A stretch of DNA of 64,000 nt from Nageia nagi (Eukaryota; Pinophyta), in the NCBI GenBank assembly GCA_050084985.1, contig JBITNC010000002.1:15252001-15316000 (forward strand). The letters are read 5' to 3'. The notes beneath the pieces were generated by a model. The model ran no database searches. It worked only from the letters and a program-made list of their open reading frames with translations, and had not been told where the DNA came from. Shown here piece by piece: positions 22,231-34,200 of the stretch (its first letter is position 1; every line of letters starts with the position of its first letter). The translations under genes were made by a program, and so were the position numbers.

Positions 22231-25100
22231 ATTAATGTGCATATGTGATCAATAAGGACAAAGGGATTAGGAGGTACAACTAGAGAAATAAAAAAGAACT
22301 AGAGAAAATTTCTTTAGAGAAAAGAGCTAACTGTAACAAATGAAAAATAAATAAATGAAAAAGCATAAGTATGGGGAGATGTGAAAATCACCAAACCCAA
22401 ACCCTGGAATTGTAATATTGAATTGCTCCTAAAATCTAAGGTTGGAAGATTGCTATTGTTCATGAAAAAGTGATAATAAGAGATTGCATACACCATTTTG
22501 AAAGTAGTGTAAGGAGGAGCCTTGACATTGATAAAAAATAGGTGTATGATGCTTGGTACAAAGATGTCATTGGGGGATCTATGTGGTGGTGCTTTGTGAT
22601 GATCATCAATGGATTAACCTATAATTGTCAAAGTGAGAGCTAGAAGAGTCTCAAGGGTGCTTGATCCTTGAATAAGATAAATGAGTTGAAAGAAGAAAGT
22701 GACAAACTTGGTAATGGTGGGGTCTCTTGTATATATCTATGCCTAAACAAGACAACTTTTTAAATATATAAGACAAAACATTATTGATTTGGATACCCGA
22801 AAGAGGTGGAGAGAAAACTGTTGGATTCTCTGAATAAATAATGGGATCTTCCTTGAATCTTGTAGTATTTAGGGCACCTAAAGATAAAGTAGCCCCCACA
22901 ATCAATTTCATCGATACAAAGTTGATGAGGAAATACTCTCATCTACCCTAGAGGGGTCCTCAAGCCATGTGACCAATAGTACCAAAGGTAGGGCGATAAA
23001 TGGTATCATCAATTATTTAGAGGAGACATTATGCATAAAACTAAATTTTCTTGAATGGTTAAATTTTGAATCCTTTATTAAAAGAATTAAAATAAAAATT
23101 ATAGAAATTTGAATGTATTAACAAAAGTGTTATCTAGTATGATGGTAATGTAGAAAAGCTAGAGATTTTATGACTTAATAATTATGATAAATTTTCATAA
23201 AATATTATAGTAATCTTGAAATACTATTTTGGAGTCTTCATGGTTGCATATAAATATTGTAATATTTTTTAAAATATTATAATAATTTTTGTAGTGTTAA
23301 TATAGTTGGTCATGATTATGATTTATAAATTGGAAGATAAATAAATAAAATGAGCATCAATCATTTGATAAACACCTTAGAGATGTTTATAAGATAATAC
23401 AAAGCAAATAATATGAGTTCTTTGATTGTATGAGTTCATCATTCTTCTTTATATCTTATATTTAAAAATTAGATATCTTTTTGCATGAGAAAGATATTCA
23501 AATTATGAATTTTGAAACTTGAAGAGAATCATCCCATTGATTAATATATTGACATAAATTATTAAAGATAGTACAATTACTTTTAAATGATAAAAGTGGT
23601 CTAGTAGATCAGTTAGATAACTAAAACATAAAAGAGGTACTTATTTAAGTGTTTATAATTTTTGCTCTATTGAAATATAACACTTGTTTATATTTCAACA
23701 AAGTAAAGAGATGATATAGTTCACATTTAGTGAACTTGGAAAAATATAATTATAAATAAAATAAAAAGTTGTGTAAACTAAGTTTGTAGAGGATACTAAA
23801 AGATGCCCTTACGATGACATAGGCTTAAAACCTAACCCAAAACTCTGGTCAAAAGATATATCAAATTTTAATAATGAAGGTATAATATGAAGATGATCAA
23901 GTGTTCAACCAAGTATAGAAACTCGGTTGTAAAACAATTTCAAGGTATAACTTATTGTAATAATTGTATAAAATATTATAATATTCTCAAATGATATTAA
24001 AAGATTTCTCTAGGTGATATATTTTTTTTTAAATAATTATGTCATTATTTGAAAATTATTATTAAATGATATTAAAAAGATGTTCTAATAAAATTTGCTA
24101 TAAAAAAATATTGTATCACTTTTGGAAATTGTTGTAATGATAAATAATTTTGATAGAAAATTATGTACCTTATGTGATAGATCTAAATATTAAAAACATA
24201 ATTGAAAATGAAGTGTTATATTTCAAAATAAATAATATAATAAAATAGAAAAATATAAAGTTCAAGCATGATATATTTTGAGATAAACAATGTTCATTAG
24301 ATTTAGAAGTCTTACCTTTGAATGATGTTAATCAGTATATTCTGAAACTAAAGTTTTCTATGAGAGCATAAGAACTAAGATAATCTAATTCAAATTTAAT
24401 TTTTTGTGTATTATTTGTGTTCGGATATTTTTTATATATAAATTCTATGTATACAATTTGCAATTCTCTTTGTTGAATTTTTTGGTTATATAATTTGTAA
24501 TCTCTTATGATATATCCTTAAATGTTCAGTACCATGGATTTATTTTTTATCAACCTTTTATAGTTGTTAAAATATCACTTCTTTGATATCTTCATATGTG
24601 ATTTTATCCCTTACAAAATCCTTAATGAAATATTTTTTAATTCTAAAGTCATCATTGCTTCCTCACCATATATAATGTCTAATGAATTACCCTGATTGAA
24701 ATTTTAATTTCTATTATGTAAGCCCATAATATTATGTATAATTAATTATTTTTGATAAAATTATGATCAATATATATATATTTTTAGTTATGCTTGTCTA
24801 TTGTCTTATGGATAGACTAGGGTGTACATTCTTTGTTGAATATAATATTTCTTATAAAAAACATTCATAGTTATTTTCTTAAAACTTGCTCTACTATCTA
24901 AAATAATAGTGGAAGGTAGTACAAATCTTGAGATTATGTAGGTCAAGATAAAGTTAGTAATGAAATTTCAATTAGTTGAAATAATTGGGTCTCCTTCAAC
25001 TCACTTCATTATAAAGTTTTTATAGTTGCAATAATGAACCTGTATCTTTTTGAAGATGTTGGATTGATCATGCATATTAACTTAAGATTTCAAATTGAAA
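22231..25100. other. Unassigned AT-rich stretch
   Basis: About 2.9 kb. A minus-strand frame at 22911-22651 has no family I recognise. The rest is AT-rich with frequent stops in all frames. It is probably decayed transposon DNA. Confidence 0.3.
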
Positions 25101-25109
25101 TCAGCCAAG

Positions 25110-28100
25110 GAGATGCTATATTTTCTATAGTGGCAACTTGACCATTCGCCAAGGTCTTCTAAAAATCAAAGAATTATTATTCTTATCTCATGACGAGGTC
25201 ATAAGATAATTAACCAGGTCACCTCCAATTAGCACTACACCTCTTTTTGAATCTCTAGAAATGGAAAAATTGAAAAAGTTAGTGGAAGCTATAAAAAAAA
25301 AGGGGATCCTAACAATTAAGAGCAAAAACATGAGAATATAAAGTATGAAGTACAAGATGGAGAAATAGAAGTAAGCCACACATTATGACTCAAAGATTAA
25401 AACTTGAAAAATCAATATTGGTATTGAATTAGAACTAAAGATGGTGATAATCGACTATTATTGGACAAAAGAATAAGCAAATAAGATTGTTGAAATCCTT
25501 ATCAAGTATTTAAACCTATCCCCAAAGTATATTACAAACTTAAAGGGAATAAAAGACAAGGAAAGAGTCATGCATAGTTGGTTGAAACCAAAGTGCAAGC
25601 TAAGTAAATAGAAGCTATATCACCTTAATCCTAATTTCAGAACTCAACAAGGCATGCAAGCATGACCCTTTTCCTACTCCCTTTATAAAAAAAAATCTAA
25701 AAAATGTTGTTGGTCAAGAAGTATACTCTTTTGATACTGATGGCTTCTTTGACTATCAATAAGTGAAAATTGCCATGAAACATTGCCCAAAACTGAAATT
25801 CACACAAAAATGGGGATCTTGCATGTATAATGTCATGCCATTCGAATTGAAGAATGCTCATGTTATTTTTCCATGCATTATAGTGAATACTTTCAAAGAG
25901 TTTATTCATGACTTCCTCGAAGGTTATCTAATGATTTGACTATTTTTGGTATGTTGAAAAATTATATTCTTGCGTTGAGATTGATATTTAATAGATATAG
26001 ATAATTAATAATTACTTTAAAATTGTGAAAAAAATTATTTGCCATACTATACGGTGTACCTATATCATATCATCTGCAAAGAAGGGTTGATGGTTGATTC
26101 GATGAAAGTGATAATTTTTTTAATATTTCACCATCAAATAAAATTAAGGAGATAAAATAATTTCTAGGATAAATAGGATATTATAAAAAGTTCCTAAAGA
26201 ACCATGTGGCTCTTGCAACCCCAATTGATGACTTGACAAAGAAGAACCACCAGTTCTACTAGTTGTTAGAATGTCAAGCAAACTTTGAACTATCGAATAT
26301 GAAGCTATCCAAAGCTCCAATCTTCATCTTTTAAAACCGAACAAAATAATTCTACATCCAAGTTGATGTTAGTGGCATGGAAATCAATGTCTTACTAGCC
26401 TAACCTAGCGAGTTCGTTAAAACCTTCATCTTCTACAGTGGCAACTTAAACATTCACAAGGGTCTTTTGAAAATATGAGAATTATTATTCTTATTGCATG
26501 ATGAGGCCATAAGATAGTTCACCAGGTCACCTTTGATTAGCACTACACCTCTTCTTGAATCGCTAGAAATGGAGAAATTGAAGAAGTTAGTGGAAGCTAT
26601 GAAAAAAAGGGATCCTGACAATTAGGAGGAAAAACTTGAGAATTTAAAGTATGAAGTGCAAGATGGAGAAATAGAAGTAGACTACACATTATGACTATGA
26701 GATTAAAACTTGAAAAATCAATATTGGTACTAAGAACCTAAGATGGTGATAATTGATTATTATTAGACAAAAGAATAAGTAAATAAGATTGTTGAAATCC
26801 TTATCAAGTATCTAAACCTATTCTCAAAGGATATTACAAACTTAAAGGGAATACAAGACAAGGAAGAAGTCATGCATATTCGGTTGAAATCAAAGTGTAT
26901 GCCAAGGAAATAGAAGCCATATTGCCTTAATACAAATTTCAAAGCTAATGTTGAAGAGGAAATTGACAAAATGCTTGAGGTAGGTATTATTTCACCAATT
27001 GACTACAAATTGAATCAACCCTATGGTGGTCCAACATAGGAAGACTAATTAAGTCAAAAAATTTAAGGACTTCAAAGAACTCAAAAAGGCATGGAAGCAT
27101 GACTCTTTTCCTACTCCCTTTACAAAAAAATCTAAAAAATGTTGTTAGTTAATAAGTATCCTTTTTCACTGATGGCTTCTTTGACTATTACCAAGTGACA
27201 ATTGCCATGGAGCATCACCCAAAATTCCAATTCACAAGAAAATGGGGATCCTACATGTATAATGTCATGCCATTCAAGTTGAATAATGCTCATGTTATTT
27301 TTCCATGCATTATACTGAATGCTTTCAAATAGAACTTATTCACGACTTCCGCGAAGGTTATCTTAATCAATTGACTATTTTTGGTATGTTGAAAAATTAT
27401 ATTCATGCGTTGAGATTGATTTTCAATAAATGTAGACAATTAAAAATTACTTTAAAATTGAGGCCACACCGTATGGCATACCTATGTCATACCATTTGCA
27501 AAGAAAGGTTGATGGTTGATTTGATGAAAGTGGTGATTTTTTTTAATATTTCACCATCAAAGAAAGTTAAGGAGATAAAACAATATATAGGATCAACAAG
27601 ATATTATCAAAAGTTCAAAAACAACTATGTGGCTCTTACAACCCTAATTGATGAGCTAAGAAAGAAGAATCACCAATTCTACTAGTCATTAGAATGTTAA
27701 GAAAATTTTGAACTGTTAAAGATGAAGCTATCCAAAGCTCCAATCTTCATCTTTTTAGACTAAACAAAAAAATTCTACATCCCCATTGATGTAAGTGGCA
27801 TGTCGATCAATGTCAAGAGTTCGTTAAAACCTTCATCTTCTACAGTGGCAACTTGAACATTCACCAGGGTATTCTGAAAATCAAAGAATTATTATTCTTA
27901 TCGCATGATGAGGCCATAAGCCAGGTCACTAGGTAACCTCCAATTAGCACTACACCTCTTCTTGAATCACTAGAAATGGATAAATTGAAAAAGTAAGTGG
28001 AAGCTATGAAAAAAAGGGATCCTAACAATTAGGAGGAAAATTTTGAGAATTTAAAGTATGAAGCAGGAGATGGAGAAAAAGAAGTAAACTACACATGATT

Positions 28101-28690
28101 GAGGGATTAAATTTTGAAAAATTAATATCGATACTGAGTTAGAACCTAAGATGGTGATACTTAACTATTATTTTATAAAAGAATAATTAAATAAGATTAT
28201 TGAAATCCTTATCAAGTATCTAAATGTATTCCCAAAGGATATTTCAAACGTAAAGGGAATAAAGGACAAGGCAAGAGTCATGCATATTCAATTGATATCA
28301 AAGTGCAAGCTAATGAAACAGAAGTTGCATATCCCCTTAATACTAATGTCAAAACTAATGTTAAAGAGGTAATTGAAAAAATGCTCATGGCAGATATTAT
28401 TTTGCCAATTGACATAACAAATTGAATCAACCCTATGGTTGTCCAACATAAGAAGACAAGTGAAGTCTACTTTTTTGTTGATGGATTCTTTGACTATCAC
28501 TAAGTGAAAATTGCTACAAAGCATCGCCCAAAACTCAAATTCACAACAAAATGGGGATCTTACATGTATAATCTCATGCCATTCGAGTTCAAGAATCCTC
28601 ATGTTATTTTTCCATCCATTTTAGTGAATTCTTTCTAAGAGTTTATTCATGACTTCCTTGAAGGTTATCTTAATGACTTGAAAAAAAAAA
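25110..28690 (+). repeat. Ty3/gypsy RT segment in three direct tandem copies
   Basis: The block beginning agtggcaactt recurs at about 25129, 26437 and 27844, giving units of about 1.31 kb, 1.41 kb and 0.84 kb (the last one truncated). Each unit carries the same order. First is tagcactacacctctt with a Lys-rich segment after it. Next is the RT N-terminal block (KDKEEVMHIRLKSKC in copy 2, EEIDKMLEVGIISPI), then a TEWGSYMYNVMPF-type block, then LRLIFNKCRQLKITL-type sequence. All units are on the plus strand. Integrase, protease and LTRs are absent. Unit 3 ends in a run of A at about 28681. Confidence 0.85.
27305..27685 (+). pseudogene. Gypsy reverse transcriptase fragment (tandem unit 2)
   Basis: An open frame of 126 codons covering the RT palm-to-connection part: HYTECFQIELIHDFREGYL, FGMLKNYIHALRLIFNKCRQ, then LMVDLMKVVIFFNISPSKKV and IGSTRYYQKFKNNY. 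The last two resemble the conserved gypsy words GLLVDP.K......P.P.. and LG...YYRKFI. The catalytic YxDD that should precede this block is not visible. The equivalent frames in units 1 and 3 are interrupted. Confidence 0.75.
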
Positions 28691-29425
28691 GGAATTTGAA
28701 ACTTTTCCTATACCATCATCAAATGATAGATTGCTAGCATCCTCTACTTTGTCAAGGTAAGAACCATTCAATTCTAAACATTTCTAGTTAGCATTCATAA
28801 AAAACCAAGCAAATGTAAATAATAATGTATAATAACATAATCACACAATACCTTCCATCATGTTTTTGAAACAACTTGGGGTGAATGTTTGGTGTAAAAA
28901 TAATTTTCTTTTCATATCAGACTAGCAAGATGTAAATTAAATTTTCTGCATTCCCATTCATGTAAATAATATAATAAAACCAACCTGATAATCCCCCTAT
29001 CTATGCAAATTTGACTACAAGGTTTATTTTAAATAATTAACCATTGCAATGATAAAACAAGTTATTATATGATTACCATGCATGAAAAGCATGTCAAATA
29101 AAGAAAAGACTATAATGGAAGTATCCCTACAAAACAAATAAGATTATTATAAAAACATTAAAAATATGATACTATATCAAAATTAATGGTATATTTATTG
29201 AGTTTCATATTTCTTAAAGTCATTTATGTTTTTTTGGGACCAAGAGGTAAATGGACAACAATTGTGATTATTTGACACACTTTAATTGAAGTATATCCTA
29301 ATTGTTCGAGATCAATGTTTTATCAATTGGATTTTGCGTATGCAAAGTCTTGTATCATTCACATTGGTTTTTTGGTGACTACAATTATATTGAAATTTCA
29401 ATATTCTGAGGGGTAATGGTTGTGA
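28691..29425. other. Unassigned AT-rich stretch
   Basis: No coding similarity recognised. This is non-repetitive by eye. Confidence 0.3.
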
Positions 29426-29429
29426 TCCA

Positions 29430-29610
29430 TGAATTCTTAAACAATATAACCAAAATAAGCATGGTGATTTTCTCATAAATCTTGTTACATATAATCATTT
29501 AAATAAATAAAAATATATATTTATCTTTGAACAAATTTTGATAGATCCTACAAACTCTTGGGTTTAAAAGACACTAAAAGATTATCATTTCATCTAGTAC
29601 ATGTACTTGA
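29430..29610. repeat. Short trace of the A/B/C repeat segment (copy D)
   Basis: aatcatttaaataaataaa, a caaa-tttgatag word and tgggtttaaa-gacattaaaag-like sequence match 4665-4755 in copy B and partly 936-1000 in copy A, in the same orientation. Confidence 0.5.
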
Positions 29611-30000
29611 TCCAAGGTAACAGAGGTAAGGGTTTAGTTTGCAGAAATCTTCATTAGACATCAATCTGTAGATAAATATCTTATTAGAAAAGTGATCTAA
29701 AGGAAGATGATGTTATTTTAAATATATAACATTTGTTGACTGAGGTATTGGGAATTGTTCATTAATGAGCCAAAAGTCTATATTGTGTCTTCTACGAAAC
29801 TGAAAAAGAAATATCCAAAAGAAGTTCAAACACTAAAGCTTTGACAGCCAATGCATACCGGCATACGGATGGACATATTTTACAGTCATCACCTGGGAAA
29901 TCATTAATGGACCTTACACTGGCCTACTGAGGAACAATGAGCAGACTATAATAAATTTGCAAACCAATTTGTACTAATTTTTTATAGTGTTAAAACAACA

Positions 30001-30363
30001 CAAAAAGAAAGCAGAAGCTCCAATTTCGGACATGAAACATTGATTCTTGTATTTAGCTCTCAATTCTTTGACTATGCTCCTGGTTGCCACAAATTTCACA
30101 ACGGAGTAGGAATAGTAATAAATGAAATGTTGGGCATTGAAGCATATGCGGCCAAAAATTGCATAGCAAATGCAAAGTGTCTATTATTTAGCTCTCAATT
30201 CTTTCACTATGCTCCTGGTTGCCACAAATTTCACAACGGAGTAGGAAGAGTAATAAATGAAATGTTGGGCATTGAAGCATATGGGACCAAAAATTGCATA
30301 GCAAATGCAAAGTGTCTATTATTATTGGGTTCATATCAAGCAAAGATTTATGAACTGGACTAG
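30001..30363 (+). pseudogene. Unknown ORF with 135-bp in-frame tandem duplication
   Basis: An open plus-strand frame encodes FSSQFFDYAPGCHKFHNG, then VINEMLGIEAY and KNCIANAKCLL, and then repeats the same 45 residues almost unchanged (units 30050-30184 and 30185-30319). The frame ends YQAKIYELD then TAG. The same frame continues with only scattered stops to about 30680 (for example GLNDMLYYEVPKNTP, LSVHPYICGKRDFLLQKLS), so a longer protein is likely the ancestor. I do not recognise the family. No start codon is obvious. The near identity of the units indicates a recent duplication. Confidence 0.45.
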
Positions 30364-30849
30364 AGTTCTCCCAGTGGGTCAGATGCCCTTTTGGATTTAT
30401 GCAATACAGTTTTCATGATGAAATCTTGAAAGCTTCATTTGAGAACATCATCCAACGAAATATATGATTTGAATTCTGAAGCACCATAAGAAAGGTTGCA
30501 GGGTTTGAATGACATGCTCTATTATGAGGTACCTAAGAATACCCCATAACTATCAGTACATCCATATATTTGTGGAAAGAGAGATTTTCTTTTGCAAAAA
30601 TTAAGTTGAATTCATATTGTTGAATCAAGCAAACTAGGACAAGTTTTGTTTGAATCTGTAAAGAAAGTAAAGTCTTCGGATGTGAAAAATAATATGCAAT
30701 TCAATGAATATTTGTTTCTGACCATATGCCTTCAAAATAGATAAGCACTCTTCCTTGAAGCAAAAAATCATTCCCTTCAAGACGTACATCTCGATGTTTT
30801 TGTTAGCATAGTGCATGTTCATCATGAAGTGCTTCCTAAGCACAAAAAA

Positions 30850-31083
30850 CCTGATTTACAAGAAACTGTGAATCCGATACAATGAAACAGTAGAATTTAC
30901 TGTACAATTAAGATAGAACACATGCCCCTTCTAGGTGTGGGTTGGCATTTGCCAATATATTTTCCTCAAAGCCTCAGAATAGTGCTATACAGAAAAGAAT
31001 TTACATGAACGTTCCTAAAAGGGTGAACAACTTCAAGTCAGATACCCCAACATGTTAAAAGGTACACATTGAACCCACCCAAG
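30850..31083 (-). other. Probable 3' UTR of the TRM5-like gene
   Basis: Sequence downstream of the TAG at 31084-31086 with no further frame. Its extent is a guess. No perfect AATAAA was located, so the 3' end is uncertain. Confidence 0.35.
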
Positions 31084-31212
31084 CTAGTTGATAAATGCAA
31101 TGTTTCTGGGAAGTGGGAATGTTGCACAAAGCATCCATTTACGTGGTGCCACAAGACGAACACGATGTATATCCACAGAACTTGGAGTCTCACCCAGTGA
31201 AGCCTCGATGCG
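31084..31212 (-). CDS. TRM5: TRM5-like terminal exon
   Basis: 129 bp. Acceptor TTTTAG|CGC. Encodes RIEASLGETPSSVDIHRVRL, VAPRKWMLCATFPLP and stops at TAG. Confidence 0.9.
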   Translation of the reverse strand, partial: RIEASLGETPSSVDIHRVRLVAPRKWMLCATFPLPRNIAFIN

Positions 31213-34200
31213 CTAAAACAGAATTGATTGCTATTACACATGTTAGTTTCATAACATCAACTTAATGACAAGCATGCATTTTCAAGATCAAAGTGGTGAC
31301 GATTATACAGGTTATTTTTATAACGTCAACCTAACGATAGGTATGCACATTAAACATTAAAGTGGTAACGATTGAACTTATTATTATGGAAACATCTACA
31401 GAAATTCAAACAGTGACAATATACTTTAAATTAGATGACAAATTGTTTGTTACAAACCTCAAGAAAATCTGATTCTGGATTAGGAGCCTTAGAAAATCCA
31501 TATAAATGTATTGTTGGCATTGGTAAGTGCATGCTCCTATGTTCTGTCTTAAATGAACCTTTGAAAGCATCTGCCATCCCAAAAGCTTCTTTAAGTGTTT
31601 TCATATAAGGATATTTAAACTGAATATCCAAAAATCCAATATGAAATCAAATCAGATTCATAAACTGCCTCCAAAATGTTAGAGAGATGTTTATAGTTAG
31701 ATAAGTCAAGCATTAGTTTCAACTGGTATGGCGTAGATCCGTATACATTCATATTACAATTAGATCAGTCAAGCATTACTGTATACTTATACATCAGCAT
31801 CCATTATTAGTCTATCACTGTTTTATATGGCATAAGGGTCCTCCATGGACTGATTCTCCAGTTTTTTTCTTTCATTGTTGTTATCATTTTGATAGTCATC
31901 ATGTGAATTACTATGGTGATTGTCATCATCTTCTATGTCAACATCATAATTTGTATCTCAACTAAGTAAAAGATGAAAATGTCTTCATTTGTATTGATTC
32001 TGACATTTTTTAAATCATAGTCTTGATCATCATTGACTGCACTTTGAAATTTTGAATGATAGGTACGCTATCTAGGTTTATTAATACTGCCACAACCATT
32101 GGGTTTTGAGTTTCAAAGGTAGTGCAGACAAGCATGAAGAAACATTTGACATAAACATGTTGCCTCGATTTGGAAACCTAGGGGTTTATAAGTCAGGGAG
32201 GAGGAACACAATCAAAAACATAGTCTTTGTTGAAAAAGAATACATTCACATCAAGTTCCAATTTGCACAAAACAAAATAAAAGAAAATATATTAAAATGT
32301 GTACAATTAATTCTGCCTGCGAAATGAAAATAGATTAATGGCAATATGCAGAATCAAATATGGAAACCTAGCTTATTGTAGGAACTTGAAGATACCAAAA
32401 AGAGTTATCTTCAATTTATGGATCAGGAGTAAGCTAGCAAACAACTTGTGATCTTGGAGGATGAATCTTGGTGCTTTGGAGTGTCAAACAGCAAATCTGG
32501 GTGATAATGGTTGGATTTAGCTCCTGTAACTAGTTTGGGGTCAATCTCGCTCACAAGCCAAGTCACCTATGTTATAGAACAAGGCTCTCAAAATGCCTAG
32601 CAATCTGGGAAGCAAGGTCCAAAACACCTACTTTTTGGGATTTTTTGAATTTGGAGGTGGAGCAAACTTCAATTGATGCTTCTTGCTGGATTGCATGGAA
32701 ATTTGGCTCTCCTAAGTAAAATTTCGCTTTAACACCTACGGATTTGATTTAAGGAAATAGTAGAAAACAATAATGATCAATCTTTTTGAAGATGTTAATG
32801 TTATGGCTTCCAGAAATAAGGGTATGCACAACTTGGATATGTAATAACAAGATGATCAAATAAACATTTGCTTTCTGCTTTATATACAGTTTTGAAGTCC
32901 AATTTTGAGGTCACAAACCTGGGCTGACCTGCACGTGAGAGAATAAAATTTAAAAGATTTTCTTAAATGAGCCTAGAATATACCAAAGTCGGCCCAAATT
33001 GTTTGCATGATTCAAGAAAATCATACAAACAAAATCATTTTAGATAGTTAAAATGCAATCAAAAGTGTCTATAGACATGACAAAAAAACTGAGTATAGCT
33101 GGAAACAGCTGCAGGTGCATGGATGATACGGAAAACTATGGGAGGTGCATCCTAGGTAAGGAAGTCGAGAAAAAAGGACATAATAAGTTGTGCATAAGAA
33201 AAGATAGGAAACTTGTGAGGAGCTATATGAAGGCCATAAAATTTGGGGAAATTGTGTATAATATTATATGCTGGAAGGTAAATTGAATATATAGGTGACA
33301 GGTACAAGTGACTGGTTACATAAATACGAGCAAACAGCTATATGCAAGGGAATGCCTTTCTGTGGTGTCCAATCATAGCTAATGATAGATTAATTAGACA
33401 TATAACACCATGTCTAACTTGTATCAAATATCTTACAAATGTTTCTCACTATGCCTCCTATTTTGTCAATGATATATCATTGCCAATATTCTATAATATA
33501 TTTAACATTCTATAAGCAAAAACATCATTTTGGGTGCATTGCACTATAAGTTAATTAGGCATTCACAACATAGTTTTGACCTCGAAGATTATGACTTATT
33601 CTGCAACTGTTTGAAAAATATAAGTTAGTCTCAAATGAAAGATGTGATCTTTCCGATGATAAATTAATTCACCATTGAGAAACTAGATGTTAAAGTTTAA
33701 TATTGAGAGACAAATAATTGAACTAAAACAACTGTGAGAGTCATCAACTTCTAATATGACTAGTAAAGGACAAACCAAGATATTCAACAGCATCTTTAGG
33801 CAGGTTCATGACCACTTGTGTTATATAGACAGGCTTCTCACGTCCAAGTATTCCCTTGATAAATTCCCTTCCATCCAAGTTAAACACCTGAAACTCACAA
33901 TAACTTGCGTGAAAAACATGGTACTTCAACACTCATAACTAAAAAGTCAAGGTTTAGATTAGATGTTACTAAAGAACTTCATTTATTACATATGTCGATT
34001 GTATGGATTGAAAGCAAGAAGTTCGCATGCATATTTTAGAGATATACCAGTCAAATCTGAAGTACTCAAGAATGAGGCCAAACAACAAAAATATTTGACA
34101 GAGAGTCATTGTGCTTCAGCACAACAATCACCAAATATTGGTTCACTTTGATCTCAAGAACATAATGCACGTGAGTTGTAATTGATATATGAAAATCATA

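Noticed and set aside
22651-22911. 86-codon minus-strand frame
   Set aside because: No recognisable similarity or neighbouring element parts. Length is compatible with chance.
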